Assembly: GCA_003530935.1 (NCBI GenBank)
Contig: DPEO01000152.1
Span: 1 to 6,302 of the forward strand
DNA: 6,302 nucleotides
Source: Desulfomicrobiaceae bacterium
GTDB lineage: Bacteria > Desulfobacterota > Desulfovibrionia > Desulfovibrionales > Desulfomicrobiaceae
Direction: 5' to 3'
The translations under genes were made by a program, and so were the position numbers. Below are positions 1 to 4,819 of the stretch, in pieces. How positions within the stretch are numbered: the stretch's first letter is position 1; every line of letters starts with the position of its first letter. The notes beneath the pieces were generated by a model, which did not search any database, was not told where the DNA came from, and saw only the letters and a program-made list of their open reading frames with translations.

Positions 1-560
1 CTGGTCACGGCTACGGTGTGCAGGAGGATGTCGTCCCAGGTGGCCAGGGCGCCGGGGGTCTGCGCGCCTTTTGCCCGTTCGGCGCACAGGATGGTCTTGA
101 GGTGCGGCAGCGTGACGGCAAGGATCAGGTCGTCGTCCGCCTGCCGGGCGTCGGTGCTGGCGTTCAGCGCCGCGTCTTCTTGAAAGTCCGGCCCCGAGCT
201 TGCCACCACGAAGGCCACGTCCGCGATGGTCTGGCCTTCTGGGGAAATGAAGGTGCCTGATGTGGCGTTGGCGGCGCACACGTCGCCGGTGAGGTTCGGA
301 TCCCGCCGGTAGCGGATGGCGTTTCCCCAAGGGTCCTTGGGCGCGCCCAAAGGGGCCAGGGTGGCGGGAAGGATGCGGGAGTTGGCCTGCGCCACGCCGA
401 TGACGCCGTCCCGCACCGCCTGGAGCGTGGCGCGGGCCTCGCTCATCTTGCCGCGCAGGATGCCGCTTTTGAGGGTCGGCATCACCATGGCGGCGATAAG
501 CCCCAATACCACCAGGACGATGGCCAGTTCCACCAAGGTGAATCCACGCCGTATCTTCAT
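1..560 (-). CDS. Pseudopilin-like prepilin protein (partial, runs off left edge)
   Basis: This is an open frame of 186 codons from an ATG at 560 to the window edge with no stop, so the C-terminus is missing. The N-terminus is a classic class III prepilin signal: a short basic leader (MKIRRG), a predicted prepilin-peptidase cut after Gly6, Phe at +1, Glu at +5 (residue 11), then a hydrophobic helix to about residue 27. Such proteins are processed and N-methylated at the inner membrane by a PilD-type peptidase and assemble into type IV pili or type II secretion pseudopili. A DPWGN motif at 76-80 and an acidic DDDLI stretch at 142-146 recall the GspG-like globular domain. The start overlaps the stop of the upstream prepilin gene (ATGA, 557-560) and has only a weak ribosome site, so coupled translation is likely. 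It is similar in plan to that upstream gene. Which secretion or pilus system it belongs to cannot be told here. Confidence 0.88.
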   Translation of the reverse strand, partial: MKIRRGFTLVELAIVLVVLGLIAAMVMPTLKSGILRGKMSEARATLQAVRDGVIGVAQANSRILPATLAPLGAPKDPWGNAIRYRRDPNLTGDVCAANATSGTFISPEGQTIADVAFVVASSGPDFQEDAALNASTDARQADDDLILAVTLPHLKTILCAERAKGAQTPGALATWDDILLHTVAVT

Positions 561-1171
561 TGCGGCCCCACCACGTTACGCAGATATCCCATGACCTCAT
601 ATCCTTGGACCGGGAGCACCACATCGTCTTTGGTGGGCGAGGAAAAGTCCATGCTCGCCGCAAGCGGCACGATGGTGGCGGTATTGAGTCCCGCAAGGCT
701 GGGGTGGTCGGCCGCGCGGTTCTTCCCCAGGCTGACCACGGCAAAGGCGATGCTGGTGCGGTTTTCGCCTTCCGGCAGCAGGATGGCCCGGGAGGCGTTC
801 CCATCGGGAAGCGTCAGGGTCTGGTCGCGGGCGGCGTCCGTGACCACGGCGAAGGACTCGTCAAGCGCAAGCCCGGCGGGGGTGAGCCCGCGGATCATGC
901 GCAGCCCCCCGCCCCAGGGGTCCAGCCCGGTTGCGTTGCTGCAGCGCAGAAAATCGGCGTCGCTGGGGTAGTGCTCGTGGAGCAGGCTCGCCCGCAGCAT
1001 ACAGTCGCGTACTTCCAAGAGTTGGGCCCGCGCTTTGGCCAGGCGCCGGGTCTCGGCCAAGGTGTTCCACGAGAGCACGCCCACGGCAAGGAGCAGCCCG
1101 ATGATCACGAGGGCGATGCTCACTTCCAGGAGGCTGAAGCCGGTGCAGGCCGTGGCGCGTATCTGCTTCAT
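557..1171 (-). CDS. Pseudopilin-like prepilin protein (GspG-like)
   Basis: This 204-residue protein has a prepilin N-terminus: an eleven-residue leader ending in Gly11, then FSLLE (Phe at +1, Glu16 at +5) and a hydrophobic helix to about residue 31. The polar helix at 36-58 and the DPWGG motif at 84-88 are typical of the pilin/GspG fold. A SLGKN segment (147-151) and an acidic KDDVV stretch (181-185) resemble the loop region that binds calcium in GspG, but this copy lacks the full acidic loop. Cys57 and Cys77 could form a disulfide in the periplasm. Layout and motifs (DPWG, AFAVVS-like strand, DD plus hydrophobics near the end) match the following gene, so the two look like tandem paralogues. 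The start overlaps the carbonic anhydrase stop by ATGA and no strong Shine-Dalgarno precedes it. Expected role: minor or major subunit of a type II secretion or type IV pilus-like filament; the exact system is unknown. Confidence 0.88.
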   Translation of the reverse strand: MKQIRATACTGFSLLEVSIALVIIGLLLAVGVLSWNTLAETRRLAKARAQLLEVRDCMLRASLLHEHYPSDADFLRCSNATGLDPWGGGLRMIRGLTPAGLALDESFAVVTDAARDQTLTLPDGNASRAILLPEGENRTSIAFAVVSLGKNRAADHPSLAGLNTATIVPLAASMDFSSPTKDDVVLPVQGYEVMGYLRNVVGPQ

Positions 1172-1758
1172 GGGGCGGTGGTTTCGCTGTGGGGACCGCG
1201 GGACACCCCGAGGTCCTGGAGGCGGCCGTTGGCAATGGAGTAGAACCAGCCGTGGAGAAAGAGGCGGCGGCCTCGGCTCCAGGCCCGGCGCACCAAGACG
1301 TTGTGCGCCAGCGCCTCGACCCCGTGGCGCACGTTGAGCTGGCCGATGTCGTCCACGTCTGCCTCAGGGTGCGCTTCCACCAGGCGGCGGACCGATTCGA
1401 GCCAATGGTCGAGCACGCCGGGGGTCGTCCCCCGCATCACCGCCTCGATGCCGCCGCAGCGCGAATGCCCGCAGACGATGATGTGCTCCACGCGCAAGAC
1501 ATCGATGGCATATTGGAGCACGCACATGAGGTTCATGTCCGTGTTGATGATCTGATTGGCGATATTGCGGTGCACGAAGACTTCCCCGGGCATGACCCCG
1601 GTGAGCTGATCCGCGGGCACGCGGCTGTCGGCGCAGCCGATCCACAAGAACTTGGGTTTGTGCTGGCGTTCCAGTTTGCGGAAGAATCCGGGATAGTCGC
1701 GCTCCATGCGTTCGGCCCAGGCGGCGTTGTTGCGAAGCAGTTGGGCGATGTCGGTCAT
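1168..1758 (-). CDS. can: Beta-class carbonic anhydrase (Can type)
   Basis: This enzyme interconverts CO2 and bicarbonate in the cytoplasm using zinc. In the 196-residue protein the zinc ligands are Cys42, His98 and Cys101 (motifs CADSR and HSRCGG), with the Asp44/Arg46 dyad beside them. This is the same numbering as E. coli Can. Trp39 and Arg64 are also present, as in type II beta enzymes that bind inhibitory bicarbonate at an allosteric site, so allosteric control is likely. The C-terminus is about 24 residues shorter than E. coli Can (220), ending soon after the HGWFY strand, so the last helix is reduced. The start has a GGAG at 1764-1767 (minus strand) five bases upstream. It is the first gene of a unit whose next gene, a pseudopilin, overlaps its stop. 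The family call is firm; why it sits with pilin genes is not clear. Confidence 0.96.
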   Translation of the reverse strand: MTDIAQLLRNNAAWAERMERDYPGFFRKLERQHKPKFLWIGCADSRVPADQLTGVMPGEVFVHRNIANQIINTDMNLMCVLQYAIDVLRVEHIIVCGHSRCGGIEAVMRGTTPGVLDHWLESVRRLVEAHPEADVDDIGQLNVRHGVEALAHNVLVRRAWSRGRRLFLHGWFYSIANGRLQDLGVSRGPHSETTAP

Positions 1759-1801
1759 GGGAACTCCGGCTTTCTTTGTGGTTTGTGGGGAGTATGGATG
1801 T

Positions 1802-1831
1802 CGCCTAGAGGTGCTCGGGACTTGGTGTCAA
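1802..1831 (-). promoter_or_regulatory. Candidate sigma70-type promoter for the carbonic anhydrase unit
   Basis: On the minus strand a perfect TTGACA (1826-1831) is followed after 18 bases by TAGGCG (1802-1807), a poor -10. The -35 match is exact but the -10 matches only two of six consensus bases, so this is a weak candidate. It lies 44-73 bases upstream of the carbonic anhydrase start, a sensible distance. Confidence 0.22.
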
Positions 1832-1886
1832 GGTCGGCTGTGCGCCCGTGGCGTCCTGGGGCTGGGCTGCTGTCGCCGGAGCGTGC

Positions 1887-1916
1887 TTGACAGGGGCGGT
1901 GCTGGCGGGTGAGCAT
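1887..1916 (+). promoter_or_regulatory. Candidate promoter for the PilZ gene
   Basis: A perfect TTGACA at 1887-1892 faces the PilZ gene. The best -10 at 18-base spacing is GAGCAT (1911-1916), matching three of six consensus bases. If used, transcription would begin close to the ATG at 1923, giving little or no leader, which conflicts with the GGTGAG ribosome site at 1908-1913. It may therefore be a chance match. Confidence 0.15.
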
Positions 1917-1922
1917 TTTTGC

Positions 1923-2246
1923 ATGGAGCGATCACAGGAAACAGCAGACGCCCGCCGGTATCCGCGCCTGGAATGCTTGGCGCCGGTGCGGGTGCGCTAC
2001 GCGGGATGGCGGGTGCAGTTCGCCCGCATGGTGGATCATAGCGACGGCGGTTTTCGCGTGCTGTCGCGTTCCGCCTTCGAGGAAGGGGCGCAGGTGGAAC
2101 TGGTGTTCGAGGGCTTTGTGCCCGAAGGCTCGGCCTTGAGCTTGTTTGAGACCTACGAGGGCGTGGTGCGCTGGACCCGCAAGGTGGAAGGCCCGGGACT
2201 CCCCCTGTTCGAGGCCGGCATAGAGTGGGTGCGTGGTCCCTCGTGA
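1923..2246 (+). CDS. Single-domain PilZ protein (cyclic-di-GMP receptor)
   Basis: PilZ domains bind the second messenger cyclic-di-GMP and alter motility, secretion or polysaccharide output through partner proteins. From the ATG at 1923 the protein has 107 residues and is essentially one PilZ domain. The RxxxR motif is R11-R15 (RRYPR) and the second motif DxSxxG is D38-S40-G43 (DHSDGG), so both ligand-binding motifs are intact. The rest has the expected alternating beta strands, ending EAGIEWVRGPS. The frame is open back to a GTG at 1848, which would add 25 residues resembling a small hydrophobic leader. I prefer 1923 because GGTGAG (1908-1913) lies nine bases before it and PilZ domains begin just before the RxxxR motif. 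The gene is divergent from the carbonic anhydrase/pseudopilin unit and convergent with the FMN dehydrogenase. A link to the nearby pilin genes is inference. Confidence 0.85.
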   Translation: MERSQETADARRYPRLECLAPVRVRYAGWRVQFARMVDHSDGGFRVLSRSAFEEGAQVELVFEGFVPEGSALSLFETYEGVVRWTRKVEGPGLPLFEAGIEWVRGPS

Positions 2247-2271
2247 CCGACGTGAGGCCGGCCACGAGGAC
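2236..2271. terminator. Possible bidirectional terminator between convergent genes
   Basis: An inverted repeat spans the end of the PilZ gene and the short gap before the convergent dehydrogenase stop. GTCCCTCGTG (2236-2245) pairs with CACGAGGAC (2263-2271) with one bulged C, around a 17-base loop containing GCCGGC. No T-run follows on either strand, so rho-independent function is doubtful. Confidence 0.28.
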
Positions 2272-2274
2272 GGG

Positions 2275-3282
2275 TTAGGTGAGGATGTCGCTGGACACGG
2301 CCCGGCAGCTGGCGGTGCCGGTCATGACCATGGCCTGTTTGAGTTCCGTGGTGAGGGCATCCAGGTAGGTCTCCACCCCGCTTTGCAGCCCGCCGATGGC
2401 GGCCACGGAGAAGGGGCGGCCGATGAGCACGGCGCGGGCGCCCAACGCGAGCATCTTGAGCACGTCGCCGCCGCTGCGCACGCCACCGTCCACGAGCACG
2501 GGGATTTGGTGCCCCACGGCGCGGGCCACGGCAGGGAGCACTTCCGCTGTGCCGGGAGTGCCGTCGAGCACCCGGCCGCCGTGGTTGGAGACCACGATGG
2601 CGTCCACCCCGGCGTCCACGGCCAGGCGCGCCTGATCCGGCGTCATGATGCCCTTGAGGATGAAGGGCACGGGAATGCGCTCCCGGATGCGCTGCAACTC
2701 TTTGGACGAGCGCGGTGACACGGGCCGGCCCATCTTCCGCAGGGTCACGAGCCCGGCGGCGTCGATGTCCATGCCCACCATGGGCACGCCGCAGGCGAGC
2801 ACCCGTTCGAGTTTTTCGAAGAGTTCCTGATCTTCCCATGGTTTGATGAAGGGAATGCCCCGGCCCCCCGCTGCCGTAAGGGCGGAGCAGGCCGCATCCA
2901 GGATGAACGGCGGCACGCCGTCTCCGGTGCACCCCAAGGTGCCGCGGGCCGCGCAGCCGTGGATGATGGCGTCGATGTACTCCTGTTCGCTCCTGCCGCC
3001 GCCCATGTTGAAGGATACCCCGCCGATGGGCGCGGCCAGCACCGGCACGCTCAGGGTGTGTCCCAAAAACTCCACGCTGGTGTCGGGCTCGGTGGTGTCA
3101 TGGATGAGGCGCATGGCCAGGCGTACGCGGGAAAGGGCCTCCACGTTGGCCATGAAGGCCGAGCCCGTGCCGAGACCGCCCATGCCCGGCACTTCGCCGG
3201 CGCAGGCCTTGCCATTGCATACCGGGCACACCCGGCAGTAGCCTTGCATGAGTTCTTTGGCTGTGGCGCGGATTTCTTTCAT
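2275..3282 (-). CDS. FMN-dependent alpha-hydroxy-acid dehydrogenase with N-terminal cysteine motif
   Basis: This 335-residue TIM-barrel flavoprotein belongs to the lactate dehydrogenase/glycolate oxidase family, which oxidises 2-hydroxyacids to 2-oxoacids. Family marks are Lys210 (ILKGI), the catalytic-base motif SNHGGR (His234, Arg237), and the FMN-phosphate region DGGVRSG (265-271) with IGRPF (287-291). The N-terminus has Cys16, Cys19, Cys22 and Cys27 (C-x2-C-x2-C-x4-C), absent from classical oxidases but, as I recall, common in related proteins of anaerobes. A metal or Fe-S role is possible but unproven. By hand alignment I see no counterpart of the second substrate-binding arginine of glycolate oxidase (Arg164), so the substrate may differ from lactate or glycolate. 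The start at 3282 is set by AAGGAGG seven bases upstream; an upstream in-frame start at 3327 is less likely. It is co-transcribed with the GntR regulator, whose stop overlaps its start. The exact substrate and electron acceptor are unknown. Confidence 0.88.
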   Translation of the reverse strand: MKEIRATAKELMQGYCRVCPVCNGKACAGEVPGMGGLGTGSAFMANVEALSRVRLAMRLIHDTTEPDTSVEFLGHTLSVPVLAAPIGGVSFNMGGGRSEQEYIDAIIHGCAARGTLGCTGDGVPPFILDAACSALTAAGGRGIPFIKPWEDQELFEKLERVLACGVPMVGMDIDAAGLVTLRKMGRPVSPRSSKELQRIRERIPVPFILKGIMTPDQARLAVDAGVDAIVVSNHGGRVLDGTPGTAEVLPAVARAVGHQIPVLVDGGVRSGGDVLKMLALGARAVLIGRPFSVAAIGGLQSGVETYLDALTTELKQAMVMTGTASCRAVSSDILT

Positions 3283-3947
3283 GCGGAATCCTCCTTGGAA
3301 GGAAGTTGGGTGAGGGCATGCGCCCAAAGAATGTGGTCTTCCATGGCCTTGGCCGCGGCTGCAGAGTCATGGGCCAGGAGCGCCCCCAGGATGCGGCGGT
3401 GCCCGGTTACCGAGGCTTCGTGCCGGGCGGCGGATTGGAGCGCCTCTTCCCGCGTTTCCGTGATGGCGCCGGTGGCGGCCAAGAGCTCGAGTACGAGAGG
3501 GTTCTCCGTGGCCTGCGCGATGGCGCGGTGTACGGCCAGGTCCTGCTCCCCCCAGCGACGGGAGTCGGTTTCTTCGGCCTGGGTGGCCACGGCCTTTTGG
3601 ATGGCCTGAAGGTGCGCGGCGCTCGCCTTGCGGGCGGCCACCGCCGCGATCCCCGGCTCGATGATCAGACGCAGTTCGAAGAGACGGTCCAGGTGTGCGC
3701 GCGCGCCGGCGAGCGCCGCTTCCATGGCGCGGGCAAAGGCCTGGGGAGCGCTCACCACGAACGTGCCTGCGCCGCGTCGGCTCTCCACCACGCCTTGGGC
3801 GGCCAGATGCTTGACCGCCTCCCGGATGCTGCCTCGGGAGACACGAAATCTGTGTGCCAAGTCCCGCTCTGGCGGAAGCCGGTCGCCTGGGGTAAGACCC
3901 ATCTCGTCGATGAGCCGAAGAAGGTGGTGAGAAAGTGGCGTTGTCAT
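3279..3947 (-). CDS. GntR-family transcriptional regulator, FCD (FadR/LldR) subfamily
   Basis: This is a 222-residue DNA-binding regulator. Residues about 5-66 form the GntR winged helix: the APGD-like LTPGDRLPPERDLA, then RFRVSRGSIREAVKHLAAQGVV and the wing SRRGAGTFV. Residues about 80-212 are the all-helical FCD effector domain. Asp136 and His140 (DLAVH), His183 (GHRRIL) and His205 (EDHI) fit the metal-binding set that coordinates carboxylate ligands in this subfamily. FCD regulators usually sense small organic acids and repress adjacent catabolic genes. Here the next gene encodes a 2-hydroxyacid dehydrogenase with a 4-bp overlap, so a hydroxyacid inducer is plausible. The frame stays open upstream to 4493, but that extension crosses the divergent gene and has no domain content. 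ATG 3947 gives the normal family length, yet no convincing ribosome site precedes it, so the start is not certain. Confidence 0.9.
   Translation of the reverse strand: MTTPLSHHLLRLIDEMGLTPGDRLPPERDLAHRFRVSRGSIREAVKHLAAQGVVESRRGAGTFVVSAPQAFARAMEAALAGARAHLDRLFELRLIIEPGIAAVAARKASAAHLQAIQKAVATQAEETDSRRWGEQDLAVHRAIAQATENPLVLELLAATGAITETREEALQSAARHEASVTGHRRILGALLAHDSAAAAKAMEDHILWAHALTQLPSKEDSA
3290..3296 (-). promoter_or_regulatory. Strong Shine-Dalgarno that fixes the FMN dehydrogenase start
   Basis: AAGGAGG on the minus strand lies seven bases before the ATG at 3282 and sits inside the last codons of the GntR gene. It selects 3282 over the in-frame start at 3327. It also implies that the enzyme is translated well in its own right as well as by coupling to the regulator. 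Confidence 0.85.
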
Positions 3948-3960
3948 TGGTCCGACCAAT
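3946..3960. promoter_or_regulatory. Palindromic GntR/FCD operator overlapping the regulator start codon
   Basis: ATTGGTCCGACCAAT is a perfect 15-bp palindrome about a central base. Its core (3948-3958) fits the FadR/LldR-type consensus TNGTNNNACNA at every fixed position. It touches the ATG of the adjacent FCD regulator (3945-3947) and lies in the 67-bp gap before the divergent 100-residue gene. Binding here would block the regulator's own transcription start, and possibly affect the divergent gene. The motif match is seen directly; autoregulation is inferred from the family habit of binding its own promoter. Confidence 0.8.
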
Positions 3961-4004
3961 TGCCGCGGCTGGGGGCTTCGGTCAAGAGGGACCTTGCCGC
4001 GTAC

Positions 4005-4009
4005 GGAGG
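4005..4009 (+). promoter_or_regulatory. Shine-Dalgarno deciding the start of the 100-residue gene
   Basis: GGAGG sits five bases before the ATG at 4015. It favours that ATG over an in-frame TTG at 3994, which lies upstream of the site and has no comparable ribosome site. Confidence 0.8.
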
Positions 4010-4014
4010 CAGCA

Positions 4015-4317
4015 ATGGAGCAGCAGGAAATGGAGCGTTTGTGGGAGGCCTTTTTCGCCAAGTACAAGAAGACCGAGGGGGACCGCACCTCGTGGTCCGC
4101 GCCGTGGATGGTCTTTGCCGGCGGCCGCAAGGTGGAGATGATCATGACCCGTTGCCCGCGGGGCACGCGCTTTCGGTTTTTCGTGGACGGCAAGCAGGTG
4201 GAAGAGGTGCAGGGATTCGACGGCCTGGCGGCCAGACTTCCCGTCTGGGAGGCGCAGTTTCCGGGTGTTTTTGTCGCGGAAGACTTCTTTGCCCAGATGG
4301 CGGAGATGGTTTCGTAG
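4015..4317 (+). CDS. Hypothetical 100-residue protein
   Basis: I do not recognise this protein. It has 100 residues, no signal peptide, no membrane segment and one cysteine (in MTRCPRG). An amphipathic charged N-terminal helix (EQQEMERLWEAFFAKYKK) is followed by strands resembling a small alpha/beta fold (WMVFAGGRKVEMIM, RFRFFVDGKQVEEV) and an aromatic-rich C-terminal part (VWEAQFPGVFVAEDFFAQM). A cytoplasmic location is likely. The good ribosome site and a stop just before a strong inverted repeat support a real gene. It is transcribed away from the GntR regulator and shares the short gap containing the predicted operator, so it may be co-regulated. No function can be proposed from sequence. 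Confidence 0.72.
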   Translation: MEQQEMERLWEAFFAKYKKTEGDRTSWSAPWMVFAGGRKVEMIMTRCPRGTRFRFFVDGKQVEEVQGFDGLAARLPVWEAQFPGVFVAEDFFAQMAEMVS

Positions 4318-4326
4318 CCGAGGTCC

Positions 4327-4362
4327 CCGCGCGCCTCGAGGCAAGGGCCCCGAGGCGCGCGG
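4327..4362. terminator. Strong GC-rich inverted repeat, probable bidirectional terminator
   Basis: A perfect 12-bp stem (CCGCGCGCCTCG at 4327-4338, CGAGGCGCGCGG at 4351-4362) with a 12-base loop fills the gap between the convergent 100-residue gene (stop at 4317) and the ACT gene (stop at 4369). No T-run follows on either strand. Placement between convergent genes suggests termination or protection of 3' ends. Confidence 0.6.
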
Positions 4363-4368
4363 CGTGGC

Positions 4369-4800
4369 TTAGAGGGCGTAGAGCTCGGGGCCGGAGAGGA
4401 TGCGCACCCCTGCGGCCTGGAGGGTCTCGATGGCCTGGTCCGTACGGTCGAAGCGGAAGATGAGTACCGCATTTTTGCCGCTCTGGGTGACAAAGGCGTA
4501 CATGTACTCCACGTTGACCCCGCCTGCTCCCAGGATTTCCAGGATGTTATGGAGCCCGCCCGGCTGATCGGCCACTTCGACGGCCACCACGTTGGTGCGG
4601 CCCACGGTGAAGCCGCCGGCCTTGAGGATCTCCTTGGCCCTTTCCGAGTCGGTGACGATGAGACGCAGGATGCCGAAGTCCGAAGTGTCGGCCAGGGATA
4701 GGGCGCGGATGTTGATGCCCCCCTGGGCCAAGAGTTTGGTCACCTCAGCCAGGCGACCGGCGCGGTTTTCCAGAAATACGGAGATCTGTTCGACTTTCAT
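4369..4800 (-). CDS. Tandem ACT-domain protein linked to paaK
   Basis: This 143-residue protein consists only of two ACT domains, about residues 1-68 and 71-140, with no catalytic domain. Each has the ligand-loop and helix pattern of ACT folds: ENRAGRLAEV followed by GGINI in the first, and ADQPGGLHNILEIL followed by GGVNV in the second. ACT domains bind amino acids or other small molecules at the interface between domains. The gene follows paaK after a 19-base gap with its own GGGAGG ribosome site, so the two are probably one transcript. Stand-alone ACT proteins next to phenylacetate-CoA ligase genes are a recurrent arrangement in anaerobic bacteria and archaea. A sensory or allosteric role in aryl-acid or aromatic amino acid metabolism is inferred; the ligand is unknown. 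Confidence 0.9.
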   Translation of the reverse strand: MKVEQISVFLENRAGRLAEVTKLLAQGGINIRALSLADTSDFGILRLIVTDSERAKEILKAGGFTVGRTNVVAVEVADQPGGLHNILEILGAGGVNVEYMYAFVTQSGKNAVLIFRFDRTDQAIETLQAAGVRILSGPELYAL

Positions 4801-4819
4801 GGTTCCTCCCAGGGAGAGC

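Noticed and set aside
560..1243. Plus-strand open frame of 227 codons
   Set aside because: It is antisense to the pseudopilin gene, which has an unmistakable prepilin signal; His/Gly/Ala-rich shadow.
1189..1890. Plus-strand open frame of 233 codons
   Set aside because: It is antisense to carbonic anhydrase, whose zinc ligands and length are intact on the other strand.
1848..1922. Signal-peptide-like extension of the PilZ protein from a GTG
   Set aside because: The hydrophobic stretch is translated intergenic DNA with no good ribosome site. PilZ proteins act in the cytoplasm, and ATG 1923 has a better site.
1903..1923. Possible sigma54 promoter (TGGC ... TTTTGCA) before the PilZ gene
   Set aside because: The spacing between GG and GC is 11 or 15 bases instead of 10, and the element would overlap the start codon.
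2153..2932. Minus-strand open frame of 259 codons
   Set aside because: It overlaps the FMN dehydrogenase in another frame; Arg/His/Gly-rich without motifs.
3306..4463. Plus-strand open frame of about 385 codons
   Set aside because: It is antisense to the GntR gene and overlaps the 100-residue gene in another frame. Its composition (Gly, Arg) is typical of a shadow frame.
3948..4493. N-terminal extension of the GntR frame by 182 codons
   Set aside because: The extension crosses the divergent gene, the terminator stem and the end of the ACT gene. It is low-complexity and has no domain, and the family length fits the start at 3947.
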